Origin: Rhodospirillales bacterium
Lineage (GTDB): Bacteria; Pseudomonadota; Alphaproteobacteria; Rhodospirillales_A; JACZKS01
DNA length: 64,000 nt
Assembly: GCA_018648445.1 (NCBI GenBank)
Contig: JABGRG010000006.1
Coordinates: forward strand, 15,186-79,185
Reading direction: 5' to 3'
Shown here in pieces: positions 53,488 through 62,626 of the stretch. The position numbers and the translations under genes were made by a program. A model generated the notes under the pieces. That model had not been told where the DNA came from, did not search any database, and was given only the letters and a program-made list of their open reading frames with translations. Numbering within the stretch: position 1 is the stretch's first letter; each line of letters opens with the position of its first letter.

Positions 53488-54498
53488 ATGACGCGGGGTC
53501 AGTTTTTCAAGGTTTTCCGGCAGGGTTGTGCGCTTTGTCTGTGCGGCGCGGCTCTGATCGCCTGCGCCGAAACCGAGTTCATCGCCCAAACCGCAAAGAC
53601 AGTCGCCAACAAGGTATCCTCGGCGGAGCCCGCATCCAAACCGCAGGGCCGCTACAAGGTCGGCACGCCCTACCAAATTGAAGGGGCGTGGTATTCGCCT
53701 GCGGTCGATTACGAATATCGCGAAACCGGTATCGCTTCCTGGTACGGATCGAAGTTTCACGGACGCAAGACAGCCAACGGCGAACGTTACAACATGAATG
53801 AACTGACAGCGGCACATCGCACGCTGCCAATGCCGAGCTTCGTTCGCGTCACCAACCTGGGAAACGGCCGCAGCATCGTTTTGCGAATTAACGACCGGGG
53901 CCCGTTCGCCCGCGGCCGGATCATTGACGTTTCGCGCCGCGGGGCGCAACTCCTTGGGTTTGAACGCCAGGGAACCGCGCGTGTCGAAGTTTCCATCTTG
54001 GCTGACGAAAGCCGCGCCATCGCGCGCCGCTTGCGAGGTCAGTCGCAAATCGCTTCGGTTGGAAGTCCGCTGACGGTCGATAGCGTTCCCACGGTTTCCG
54101 TTTCCGCCGAAACACTGCCGCCACCGCCCGGTGCGGTGCAGGCGGCGGAACGCCCGATTGACGATTTACCGAAACCCACGCTCGCCATTTCAAACACTGT
54201 CGCCGTGGAAACTCAGGAATTGCCCAATCCGGTCGCGGAAACCGTTTCAACGACGGCCGTCGTATCGACGGAGATTTACATTCAGGCAGGCGCCTTTTCG
54301 GTTTTTGAGAACGCCAACCGGGTCCGCGCCATGCTCAACAGTATCGGCAACGTAAAGATTTCTCAGATTCTGGTCGGCAACCGCGATCTGTACCGCGTTC
54401 GGGTCGGACCCATCACCGAGGTCGAAACCGCCGACGCGGTTCTGGAAACAGTCGTTCGCGCGGGGTACAACGACGCGCGGATCATCGTCGTCCATTGA
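53488..54498 (+). CDS. rlpA: RlpA-family septal-ring lytic transglycosylase lipoprotein
   Basis: 336-aa lipoprotein: signal with lipobox AALIAC (Cys near residue 26), RlpA/double-psi beta-barrel domain at about 80-170 (GIASWYGSKFHGRKTANGERYNMNELTAAH; VLRINDRGPFARGRIIDVS), a Pro/Val/Ala-rich linker, and a C-terminal SPOR domain (about 260-336; EIYIQAGAFSVFENANRVR) that targets denuded glycan at the septum. ATG 53488 gives a proper lipoprotein signal; TTG 53458 is a poorer choice. It is followed by a D,D-carboxypeptidase gene. Confidence 0.92.
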   Translation: MTRGQFFKVFRQGCALCLCGAALIACAETEFIAQTAKTVANKVSSAEPASKPQGRYKVGTPYQIEGAWYSPAVDYEYRETGIASWYGSKFHGRKTANGERYNMNELTAAHRTLPMPSFVRVTNLGNGRSIVLRINDRGPFARGRIIDVSRRGAQLLGFERQGTARVEVSILADESRAIARRLRGQSQIASVGSPLTVDSVPTVSVSAETLPPPPGAVQAAERPIDDLPKPTLAISNTVAVETQELPNPVAETVSTTAVVSTEIYIQAGAFSVFENANRVRAMLNSIGNVKISQILVGNRDLYRVRVGPITEVETADAVLETVVRAGYNDARIIVVH

Positions 54499-54588
54499 TC
54501 CGCCCGGAATACGCAAAATTCCACCATATTTGTCGTGCAATGGAATAAGATGTTTGGAACGGCATCTTCAGGAACGGATTTGACTGCA

Positions 54589-55746
54589 ATGCAAGGGAAG
54601 TTAGCGAGTTTTCGACGCATAGCGCTCGTTTTGGCGCTTCTTTGGCTGCCCGGCGTCGCTGCGGCCATCGAAACCACGGCCGGCAATGCAATTTTGATGG
54701 ACTTTGCGACCGGTGCAGTGCTTTTCGAGAAAAATGCTGATGTCCTTATGCCGCCGGCGTCCATGAGCAAACTGATGACCCTTTACATGGTCTTCAGCCG
54801 CCTGAAGGAAGGCAGCCTTTCCCTCGAGGACTCGTTCTCGGTCAGCGAAAATGCATGGCGCAAAGGCGGCGCCAGGAGCGGTAGCTCGACCATGTTCCTC
54901 AAACCAAACTCGCGGGTTAAGGTTGAGGATTTGCTGCGCGGCATCATTGTCCAATCGGGCAACGACGCCTGCATCGTGGTCGCCGAGGGGTTGGCCAGCA
55001 GTGAAAGCGCCTTTGCCGAGGAAATGACCGAGCAGGCACGCCGCATCGGGCTTGAGCAAAGCGTATTCAGAAATTCCACCGGATGGCCCGACCCCGATCA
55101 CGTCATGACGCCGCGTGAACTGGCGATCCTGGCCAAGCGGACCATCGTCGACTTCCCGGAATACTATCACTACTACTCGGAAAAGAAATTCACCTACAAC
55201 GGCATCCGCCAGGGTAACCGCAATCCCTTGCTGTACAAGGACATCGGCGCCGACGGACTGAAGACCGGCCACACAAATGCGTCGGGTTACGGGTTGACCG
55301 CCTCAGTCGTGCGCGGTGACAGGCGGCTCATTCTGGTGGTCAACGGTCTGCCCAGCGTGAAGATGCGTTCGCGCGAGTCCGAACGGCTGATTGAATGGGG
55401 TTTTCGCGAATTCAACAATTACCGCCTGTTTGCCGGTGGTGAAACGGTAACCGACGCCGACGTCTGGCTGGGCGAGGAGAAAACCGTTCCGCTGGTGCTG
55501 GAAAACGACCTTCTCATCATGTTGCCGCGCAAGGCGCGCCGTGAGATGAAGGTGACGGTCAAGTTCGAGGGGCCGGTCCCGGCGCCGATCAGCAAGGGCG
55601 AGAGGTTGGCAACGCTTGTCGTTAGCGCGCCCGGCGTCGAAAATATCGAAGCGCCGTTGTTGGCGGGCGGCGATGTCGGTCAGTTGGGCCTGTTCGGACG
55701 GCTGGGCGCGGCGTTGAAGCATCTATTGTGGGGCGCGGCGGGCTGA
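54589..55746 (+). CDS. D-alanyl-D-alanine carboxypeptidase (DacA/PBP5 type)
   Basis: 385-aa penicillin-binding enzyme trimming pentapeptides in the periplasm. Signal peptide ALVLALLWLPGVAAA; active-site motifs SxxK in PPASMSKLMT, SxN in VQSGNDACIVV, and KTG in GLKTGHTNASGYG. C-terminal PBP5_C beta domain and a final hydrophobic/amphipathic segment (LGLFGRLGAALKHLLWG) for membrane attachment. Start ATG 54589 follows AGGAACGG; ATG 54550 or GTG 54535 would only lengthen the signal region. It overlaps the tmk region slightly and likely shares its transcript. Confidence 0.93.
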   Translation: MQGKLASFRRIALVLALLWLPGVAAAIETTAGNAILMDFATGAVLFEKNADVLMPPASMSKLMTLYMVFSRLKEGSLSLEDSFSVSENAWRKGGARSGSSTMFLKPNSRVKVEDLLRGIIVQSGNDACIVVAEGLASSESAFAEEMTEQARRIGLEQSVFRNSTGWPDPDHVMTPRELAILAKRTIVDFPEYYHYYSEKKFTYNGIRQGNRNPLLYKDIGADGLKTGHTNASGYGLTASVVRGDRRLILVVNGLPSVKMRSRESERLIEWGFREFNNYRLFAGGETVTDADVWLGEEKTVPLVLENDLLIMLPRKARREMKVTVKFEGPVPAPISKGERLATLVVSAPGVENIEAPLLAGGDVGQLGLFGRLGAALKHLLWGAAG

Positions 55747-55772
55747 CCATCGCAAGAAAAGGCTCTTGGTCG

Positions 55773-56408
55773 ATGACGCAGGGCGTATTCGTTACTTTCG
55801 AAGGCGGCGAGGGAAGCGGCAAATCGACGCAGGTGGACCTGCTCGCCCAAGCGCTGGGTGGGGTTGGCGTCGAGGTGGTCACAACTCGTGAACCCGGTGG
55901 TGCGCCTGCAGCCGAGCACATCCGCACGCTGCTGGTCGAAGGAGATGCCGACCGCTGGACGCCGAAAAGTGAAGCGTTGCTCAATTACGCGGCGCGCATC
56001 GAACATCTTCGCCAAACCATCCGTCCGGCGCTGCAATCAGGCCGTTGGGTTATTTGCGACCGTTTCGCCGATTCAACAACGGCTTATCAAGGCTATGGCC
56101 ACGCTCTTGGAAGCGATTGGGTTGCGGCGCTGCATGAACTGGTCGTCGGCGACCTGCAGCCCGATCTGACGATAATTCTGGATATGCCCGTGGAAACCGG
56201 ACTGAAACGCGCCGAAATTCGCGGCGGCGTTGATCGCTACGAACGAATGGACGTGCAATTCCATGAACGCCTGCGGGCCGGTTTTCTTGAGATCGCCGCG
56301 CGCAATCCTGAACGGTGCACCGTTATCGACGCCACGGGATCGATTGAGAACATTCAGACCGCCGTCCGGCAAGCCGTTCATGCGAAATTTGATGTGGAAA
56401 TCGCATGA
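55773..56408 (+). CDS. tmk: Thymidylate kinase
   Basis: 211-aa ATP-dependent dTMP kinase. P-loop FVTFEGGEGSGKSTQVDLLA, dTMP-binding EPGGAPAAEHIR, DRF motif (ICDRFADSTTAYQGYG) and LILD-like TIILDMPVETGLKRA. Full length. ATG 55773 is the family start. Its stop overlaps the holB ATG (ATGA), so translation is coupled. Confidence 0.97.
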   Translation: MTQGVFVTFEGGEGSGKSTQVDLLAQALGGVGVEVVTTREPGGAPAAEHIRTLLVEGDADRWTPKSEALLNYAARIEHLRQTIRPALQSGRWVICDRFADSTTAYQGYGHALGSDWVAALHELVVGDLQPDLTIILDMPVETGLKRAEIRGGVDRYERMDVQFHERLRAGFLEIAARNPERCTVIDATGSIENIQTAVRQAVHAKFDVEIA

Positions 56409-57520
56409 GCCCGGCCAAGACGAACGAAATTGATATCGACGATGTTCCGCCACCGCGGGAAAATCCGGACCTGATCGGCCATGATGCCGCCGAGCACGAG
56501 CTTCTGGACGCCTTCAATTCCGGGAGAATGTCCCACGCATGGCTGATTTGCGGCCCGCGTGGCATTGGCAAGGCGACATTGGCGTTCCGCTTCGCCCGGT
56601 TCGTATTGTCCCAGGGATCCAGCGGCGGTGGCGGTGGTCTGTTCGCCGATGATCAGGCCGTAGCAGCAGCCAACGGCATTTATATATCTCCGGAATCGGC
56701 GGTTTTCCGTCGTGTCGCCGCGCAAGGGCACGCCGATTTGATGACCGTGGAGCGTGGCATAAGCGATACCGGACGGCGAAAACCCCGAACCGAAATTGTC
56801 GTTTCCGATGTCAGGCGTATCGGTCCGTTCCTTTCCATGACCCCCGCCGAGGGCGGTTGGCGGGTGGTCGTCATCGACGGCGCGGACCTGATGAACCGCA
56901 GCGCCATGAACGCCGTTCTCAAGGTTCTGGAAGAACCGCCGCAGAACTCGCTTCTTTTGCTGGCCTGCCACAATCCCGGAAGACTGCTGCCGACGGTGCG
57001 TTCGCGCTGCCGCATGTTGAACATGAACCCACTGCCCCCGGAAACGGTCGAAACCCTGCTTCATCGTTTTGCGCCGGGGATCGCGCCCGCCGATACGGCG
57101 GCACTGGCCAAATTGTCGGAAGGCAGCATCGGACGCGCCCTGACATTGGCCGACGAAGGCGGGCTTGAATTGTACCGGGAGTTGATGGCCCTGCTCGGGA
57201 CACTTCCTAATCTTGACGCCGTGAAGCTGCACGAGTTTGCCGACCGGTTGGCCAGGGCAGGGGCCGAAAACGCCTTTCGCACGGTAACAGAATTGCTGCA
57301 AAATTGGCTGGCCGGTGTCATCCGGAGCGCTGCAGGCGGTGCCAGTGATGAAGATTTTGTCCATTGGTCAACTGTGGCCAATGCGGGCAGCCTTGATCGA
57401 TGGCTGCAGGTATGGGAAAAGGTCACCCACCTGCTGGCGCGAAGCGATCGCGCCAACCTGGACCGCAAGCAAGTCGTCCTTTCAGCCGTTCTGGCAATCG
57501 AGAGCGCCGCGCGCGGATAA
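56405..57520 (+). CDS. holB: DNA polymerase III delta' subunit
   Basis: 371-aa clamp-loader subunit. AAA+ domain: SHAWLICGPRGIGKATLAFRFARF (P-loop), VVVIDGADLMNRSAMNAVLKVLEEPPQNSLLLLACHNPGRLLPTVRSRCR (Walker B-like and arginine-finger SRC motif). The zinc-binding cysteines of some delta' proteins are not evident. C-terminal helical collar follows. Coupled with tmk, the usual arrangement. Confidence 0.94.
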   Translation: MSPAKTNEIDIDDVPPPRENPDLIGHDAAEHELLDAFNSGRMSHAWLICGPRGIGKATLAFRFARFVLSQGSSGGGGGLFADDQAVAAANGIYISPESAVFRRVAAQGHADLMTVERGISDTGRRKPRTEIVVSDVRRIGPFLSMTPAEGGWRVVVIDGADLMNRSAMNAVLKVLEEPPQNSLLLLACHNPGRLLPTVRSRCRMLNMNPLPPETVETLLHRFAPGIAPADTAALAKLSEGSIGRALTLADEGGLELYRELMALLGTLPNLDAVKLHEFADRLARAGAENAFRTVTELLQNWLAGVIRSAAGGASDEDFVHWSTVANAGSLDRWLQVWEKVTHLLARSDRANLDRKQVVLSAVLAIESAARG

Positions 57521-57550
57521 AAAGATATCGCATCGAAGGAGAGATCAGGA

Positions 57551-59101
57551 ATGGCCGCGGCCAAAAGATACTACGTCACGACGCCCATCTATTACGTCAA
57601 CGATGCGCCGCATATCGGCCATGCCTACACGACGCTGGCCTGCGATGTTCTGGCGCGCTTCAAGCGCCTTGACGGGTACGACGTCAAATTCCTTACGGGA
57701 ACCGATGAACATGGCCAAAAAGTTGAGAAATCGGCTCAGGCCGCCGGGGTTAGCCCGCAGGAATTTACCGACAGGGTTTCGAAGAATTTCCGAGATCTTG
57801 CGGAATTTATGAAATTTACCAATGATGACTTTATTCGCACCACTGAAAAACGCCACCGTCTTTCGGTTCAGGACCTTTGGAAACGCCTGATCGAACGCGA
57901 CCAAATCTATCTCGGCTCCTATGCCGGTTGGTATGCGGTGCGCGACGAGGCGTTCTACGGCGAAAGCGAACTGACCAAAGGACCCGACGGAAAACTGGTT
58001 GCGCCGTCTGGAGCGGAGGTGGAATGGGTCGAGGAGCCCAGCTATTTCTTCCGCCTGTCGGAATGGGGCGACAAGCTGCTCGCCTATTACGACGAAAAAC
58101 CCGACTTCATCCTGCCCAAGACGCGGCGCAACGAGGTGACCAGCTTCGTAAAAAGCGGCCTGCACGACCTTTCGGTCTCGCGCACCAGCTTCGGCTGGGG
58201 CATTCCGGTGCCGGGAAATGACGATCACATCATGTATGTGTGGCTCGATGCCCTGACCAACTACATCACGGCTGCCGGATATCCCGATCAGGATTGCGAG
58301 GACTACAAGCGATTCTGGCCTGCCGATCTGCATATGGTGGGCAAGGATATCCTGCGCTTCCACGCTGTTTACTGGCCGGCCTTCCTGATGGCCGCCGATC
58401 TGGAGCCGCCCCGGCGCGTCTTCGCCCACGGTTGGTGGACCAATGAAGGCCAAAAAATCTCCAAATCCCTGGGCAACGTGATCGATCCGATCCATTTGGT
58501 CGAAACCTACGGCCTTGATCAGGTTCGCTATTTTCTATTGCGGGAGGTTCCGTTCGGCAACGACGGCGATTTCTCGCACGCCGCCATGGTCAACCGCATG
58601 AACGGCGAGTTGGCTAACGATCTGGGCAATCTGGCCCAGCGGGTTCTTTCCATGATCGCCAAGAACTGCGAAGGCGCGGTGCCGACGCCGGACGCGTTTT
58701 CGGATGAAGACAACGCGCTGCTGGCTGACGCCCACGGCTTATATGCTGATGTTGGCGAAAACATTGATGTGCAGGCGTTCCACGAAGTGCTGGAGGCCAT
58801 TTGGGTGGTGATTCGTGCCGCCAACGGCTATGTGGACCGCCAAGCCCCGTGGGTTCTGCGCAAGGAAGACCCCGCGCGCATGCAAACGGTGCTATACGCT
58901 TTGGCCGAAACCGTTCGCCATATCGCCATTCTACTGCAGCCGTTCATGCCCGATTCCATGGCCCGCATGCTGGACCAACTGGCCGTCGGCGAGGACGAGC
59001 GGACGTTCGAATATCTGGGCGCTGACAATGCTTTGAAGGCGGGAACTTCGCTGCCCAAGCCGCAGGGCGTCTTCCCCCGGCACGTGGAACCGGAAGCCTA
59101 A
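57551..59101 (+). CDS. metG: Methionyl-tRNA synthetase
   Basis: 516-aa class I synthetase charging tRNA-Met. HIGH motif in NDAPHIGHAYTTLACDVLARF, GTDEHGQKVEKSAQ, KMSKS-type KISKS in EGQKISKSLGNVIDP, then the anticodon-binding helical domain. The zinc knuckle is reduced, as in the short type without a C-terminal EMAP domain. AAGGAGAG precedes the ATG. It is followed two bases later by tatD. Confidence 0.97.
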   Translation: MAAAKRYYVTTPIYYVNDAPHIGHAYTTLACDVLARFKRLDGYDVKFLTGTDEHGQKVEKSAQAAGVSPQEFTDRVSKNFRDLAEFMKFTNDDFIRTTEKRHRLSVQDLWKRLIERDQIYLGSYAGWYAVRDEAFYGESELTKGPDGKLVAPSGAEVEWVEEPSYFFRLSEWGDKLLAYYDEKPDFILPKTRRNEVTSFVKSGLHDLSVSRTSFGWGIPVPGNDDHIMYVWLDALTNYITAAGYPDQDCEDYKRFWPADLHMVGKDILRFHAVYWPAFLMAADLEPPRRVFAHGWWTNEGQKISKSLGNVIDPIHLVETYGLDQVRYFLLREVPFGNDGDFSHAAMVNRMNGELANDLGNLAQRVLSMIAKNCEGAVPTPDAFSDEDNALLADAHGLYADVGENIDVQAFHEVLEAIWVVIRAANGYVDRQAPWVLRKEDPARMQTVLYALAETVRHIAILLQPFMPDSMARMLDQLAVGEDERTFEYLGADNALKAGTSLPKPQGVFPRHVEPEA

Positions 59102-59102
59102 T

Positions 59103-59888
59103 TTGTTAGTCGACAGCCACTGTCACCTGGACTTTCCCGATTTCGCCGACGATCTGGACGGCGTGGTCGCTCGCGCGCGGGACGCCGGTGTGGGCCATAT
59201 GCTCACCGTTGGAACCCACGTGACGCGGTTCGACGCCGTTTTGGCCATCAGCGACGCCTATGAGCCGATCTTCTGTTCGGTCGGCATCCATCCGCACGAG
59301 GCGGCTAAGGAACCTGAAATTACGGCGGATCATCTGGTTCGCATGGCAGGGCGACATCCGAAAATCGTCGCGCTGGGTGAATCGGGGCTGGATTTTCACT
59401 ATGAATACAGCCCGCGCGAGGCCCAGGAACGGGTTTTTCGCATGCACATCGCGGCGGCCCGGGAAACCGGGCTTCCCCTGATCGTACACACCCGCGAGGC
59501 CGACCCGCAAACCATCGCCATTTTGCGCGAGGAACAGGAAAAGGGTGCATTTAGCGGCGTCATACATTGTTTCAGTTCGGGACTGGAAATGGCGCAAGCG
59601 GCACTCGATATGGGTATGTATGTCTCGCTCTCGGGTATCGTGACCTTCAAAGCCGCCCAACCGCTTCGGGATATCGTGGCTGAAATCCCACTGGATCGTT
59701 TGCTCGTGGAAACCGACGCGCCCTATCTGGCACCCACGCCCAAGCGTGGCAAACGTAACGAACCGGCGTTTACGGCCCACACGGCGGCCTGCGTCGCCGA
59801 AATCAAGGGTGTTGAGCTCCCGGAATTCGTTGAAGCCACGACAGCTAACTTCTTTCGCTTGTTTTCAAAGGCTAAACCATGCGCGTGA
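59103..59888 (+). CDS. TatD-family metal-dependent hydrolase
   Basis: 261-aa TIM-barrel 3'-5' nuclease-like protein. Motifs: VDSHCHLDFPDF (metal His), SVGIHPHEA, ALGESGLDFHYEYSPREAQERVF, LIVHTREADPQTI, GVIHCFSSGLEMAQ and LVETDAPYLAP. All metal ligands are present. The start is TTG 59103, two bases after the metG stop, as often for this gene. The last codons overlap the next ORF start. Confidence 0.95.
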   Translation: MLVDSHCHLDFPDFADDLDGVVARARDAGVGHMLTVGTHVTRFDAVLAISDAYEPIFCSVGIHPHEAAKEPEITADHLVRMAGRHPKIVALGESGLDFHYEYSPREAQERVFRMHIAAARETGLPLIVHTREADPQTIAILREEQEKGAFSGVIHCFSSGLEMAQAALDMGMYVSLSGIVTFKAAQPLRDIVAEIPLDRLLVETDAPYLAPTPKRGKRNEPAFTAHTAACVAEIKGVELPEFVEATTANFFRLFSKAKPCA

Positions 59889-60670
59889 CGATACTGGGAT
59901 GCGGCGGATCGAACGGAACGCCCTCGATTGACTTCGGTTGGGGTAAATGCGACCCCGAAAACCCGAAAAACAGGCGCTCCCGGCCATCCATCATGGTGGA
60001 GGAGGGGGAAACACGCCTTCTCGTCGACACCTCGCCCGATCTGCGCGCGCAGCTTCTGGGCGTTTCGGTCAGGCGCTTGGACGGGGTCTTGTTCACCCAT
60101 GCCCACGCCGATCATCTGCACGGTATTGATGATTTGCGCGGGATAAATCGGGCCATGAACGCCCCGTTGGACGCCTTTGCCGATGCCGAAACCCTCGACG
60201 CCATCAAGCAGCGTTTCGGCTATACCCTGAAACCGTTGCCCGCGGACACGCCGTTTTATTTCAAACCCGTGCTGACACCTCACAAGATCGGCCACGGCAG
60301 CGAATTTGAAATTGGCAACATTCCGGTCGTGGCCTTCAATCAGGATCACGGTTACTGCGATACCCTGGGTTTTCGGTTCGGGCCGATCGCCTATTCCAGC
60401 GACGCCACGGCATTGCACGAGGAAGCCTTCGACCTGCTGGAGGGGGTTAAAGTCTGGATTATTGGAACGCTGTTGGATGATCCGCACCCGACCCATGCCG
60501 ATGTGGACAAGGCCGTACGATGGATCGAACGCATCGGCGCCGAACGCGGCGTGCTGACCCATCTCGGAAACCGCCTCGATTATGCCGATCTGGCAAGCCG
60601 TCTTCCCGACGGTATTGAACCCGCCTATGACGGCATGGTGATCGACGTTCCTCTCGACGCCGACGAGTAG
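59879..60670 (+). CDS. PhnP-like MBL-fold phosphodiesterase
   Basis: 263-aa metallo-beta-lactamase-fold protein. Metal motif THAHADHLHGIDDLRGINR; N-terminal ILGCGGSNGTPSIDFGWGKCDP with the extra cysteine seen in PhnP-like/cyclic phosphodiesterases; further ligands in SSDATALHEEAF and THLGNRLDYADL. The likely activity is phosphodiester cleavage, but no phn operon is present. The ATG overlaps the tatD end by 10 bases, so it is in the metG-tatD operon. Confidence 0.9.
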   Translation: MRVTILGCGGSNGTPSIDFGWGKCDPENPKNRRSRPSIMVEEGETRLLVDTSPDLRAQLLGVSVRRLDGVLFTHAHADHLHGIDDLRGINRAMNAPLDAFADAETLDAIKQRFGYTLKPLPADTPFYFKPVLTPHKIGHGSEFEIGNIPVVAFNQDHGYCDTLGFRFGPIAYSSDATALHEEAFDLLEGVKVWIIGTLLDDPHPTHADVDKAVRWIERIGAERGVLTHLGNRLDYADLASRLPDGIEPAYDGMVIDVPLDADE

Positions 60671-61097
60671 GTACCGCGGGCAGGGACTTAGAACGCCTGC
60701 TTTAACGGCGAAACGATCAGCACTAAAAAAAACAATCCCCACAGAAGCCCGCACAGACACAACTTCAACATCCGGTGAGTTAGGCCTACGGAACCAACAA
60801 GCGTGCCTTATTCGCCGTCTATCTCTCTGCTTCTTTACCAAATTAAATCACTCCTTAAATTACATAACCTATTGAATTAACTAATATGTATTTTATTTTT
60901 CATAATATAAATTATGCGCATTTATGATGTTCTGGATTTTACCGGGGGTCCGGAAAAATCGGCCCCTCTACCTGCCCGACCGCGGGCGATAAATTTCGCC
61001 TGCCCCGAAAAAGCCAGTTAACGGCTCGACAGGAATTGCGGTCCGGGATATCCATCTGCTGACCAATCCGTCGTCTCTTTCGAAAAAGGTTTTCTCC
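60671..61097. other. Intergenic 427 bp with a strongly AT-rich core
   Basis: Between the PhnP-like gene and mazG. About 60835-60930 is unusually AT-rich (repeated TTAA, AATTAAC, TTTTATTTTTCATAATATAAATTATG) compared with neighbouring GC-rich DNA. A minus-strand open frame of 27 codons (60688-60771) starts ATG and encodes a hydrophobic peptide (MLKLCLCGLLWGLFFLVLIV then SPLKQAF), but has no ribosome site. No RNA gene was recognised. The AT tract may hold a promoter or UP element for mazG. Confidence 0.5.
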
Positions 61098-61916
61098 ATG
61101 CCGTCCTTGCCACACATGCAACGCCTTCTGGAAATCATGGCCAAGTTGCGCGACCCTGACGGCGGATGCATCTGGGACTGCGAACAGTCATTCGCCACCA
61201 TCGCGCCGCACACCATCGAAGAAGCCTACGAGGTTGCCGACGCCATCGATCAGTCCGACATGGCAGCGTTGAAGGATGAATTGGGCGATCTTTTGTTGCA
61301 GGTCGTCTTTCACTCGCAAATGGCCAGCGAGGAAGAACTTTTCGACTTTGAGGATGTCGCCGAGATCATTTGCCAAAAAATGGTCGACCGCCACCCGCAT
61401 GTCTTCGGCGGCATTGAAATTAACTCGTCCAAGGCCCAAACCCGCGCCTGGGAAGCCCAGAAGGCGGAAGAACGCAAACGCAAGGCGCAAGAGAATGGCG
61501 AAGTGGCCCACGGCGCCCTTGATGGCGTGATTCTCGGCCTACCCGGCCTCACCCGCGCCGTGAAACTTCAAAAGCGCGCGGCCCGTGTTGGATTCGACTG
61601 GGACAAGGCCGTCCAGGTACTGGACAAAATCCGCGAGGAAGTTGCTGAAGTTGCCTATGAGATCGAAAACGGCGGCTCCGGAGAACGTCTGGAGGATGAA
61701 ATCGGCGATTTATTGTTTGCCTGCACCAATCTGGCCCGCAAGCTGGAGGTCAATCCCGAAACCGCGCTACGACGCGGCAACGCCAAGTTCGAGCGCCGTT
61801 TTCGGCGCGTCGAGGCCCTTCTCGCCGAGATCGGCAAGAAACCCGAGACGTCCGACCTGGACGAGATGGAGGAAATGTGGGGCAGAACCAAGGCGGAGGA
61901 GCGCGAAGCCGGTTGA
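61098..61916 (+). CDS. mazG: Nucleoside triphosphate pyrophosphohydrolase
   Basis: 272-aa MazG with two MazG domains: N-terminal LRDPDGGCIWDCEQSFATIAPHTIEEAYEVADAI with metal EExxE-type helices (KDELGDLLLQVVFHSQMA), and C-terminal IREEVAEVAYEIENG...LEDEIGDLLFACTNLARKL. It hydrolyses non-canonical or excess NTPs to NMP and PPi. Start ATG 61098. It is followed by a small lipoprotein gene. Confidence 0.95.
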   Translation: MPSLPHMQRLLEIMAKLRDPDGGCIWDCEQSFATIAPHTIEEAYEVADAIDQSDMAALKDELGDLLLQVVFHSQMASEEELFDFEDVAEIICQKMVDRHPHVFGGIEINSSKAQTRAWEAQKAEERKRKAQENGEVAHGALDGVILGLPGLTRAVKLQKRAARVGFDWDKAVQVLDKIREEVAEVAYEIENGGSGERLEDEIGDLLFACTNLARKLEVNPETALRRGNAKFERRFRRVEALLAEIGKKPETSDLDEMEEMWGRTKAEEREAG

Positions 61917-61990
61917 AAAATTGGGCCACGCGTTCCAAACTGACAGATGATACTTCTAACCTTGGCGACACCCAGCTTTCAGGAGCAATC

Positions 61991-62617
61991 ATGCTGAAAT
62001 CCGCCCTTCCCGTCGCAAAAACGTTCCTTATCGCGGCCATTGCGATGGTGGCGCTGTCGTCGTGTTACCTGCCGGTCCGCTTCGATGCCGAGATCGAGAT
62101 CGACCGCGCCGGGTATTACAGCATGATCTTCGACGGCTATATGGCTCATGTGCCGCTGTATCAGGACGTCGTCGCCAAGAAGATCACGCGCAAACAGGAA
62201 ATGGAGCGCGTCGCCCGGCTAAAGACCGATTTCATGCACGATTCGGCGTCCAAGGAGTTCAAGTATCACAAACAGGGCGTGTTCAAGGTGCATTGGGAGA
62301 AAAAGGGCGACCTGCTGCGGCACAAAATGGTCACTTTCGTACGCCGCAACCAAGTGATCCTGTCTCTCAAGTACGTGAAAACCAAGGGTGTCATCACCGT
62401 TTCGGCGGGCGGCATGAGCCAGGTTCAACGCCAGCGCATCCTCGACGCCGGGCTCAACATGATGGGCCAGATCCGGGTCATTACCGACGCCCGCGTGATC
62501 AAAAGCAACGCTTCCTTCAAGAAAAAAGTGAAGGATAAGCCCGGCAAGATCATGTACGTCTGGAAGATCGAGAACATCATGTCGCCCTCGCCCAGCATGG
62601 TCATCGCGCCGGGCTGA
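61991..62617 (+). CDS. Putative lipoprotein, unknown function
   Basis: 208-aa protein: signal peptide (LPVAKTFLIAAIAMVALSSC, lipobox Cys at residue 20), predicted lipid-anchored. The mature part is mixed beta/charged: VRFDAEIEIDRAGYYSMIFDGYMAHVPLY, VKKITRKQEMERVARLK, KVHWEKKGDLLRHKMVTFVRRNQ, IITVSAGGMSQVQRQRILDAG, and a basic KSNASFKKKVKDKPGK tract. The end is VWKIENIMSPSPSMVIAPG. No family recognised. AGGAG precedes the ATG. Possibly envelope related, but nothing further is supported. Confidence 0.65.
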   Translation: MLKSALPVAKTFLIAAIAMVALSSCYLPVRFDAEIEIDRAGYYSMIFDGYMAHVPLYQDVVAKKITRKQEMERVARLKTDFMHDSASKEFKYHKQGVFKVHWEKKGDLLRHKMVTFVRRNQVILSLKYVKTKGVITVSAGGMSQVQRQRILDAGLNMMGQIRVITDARVIKSNASFKKKVKDKPGKIMYVWKIENIMSPSPSMVIAPG

Positions 62618-62626
62618 CCCCTGCCC

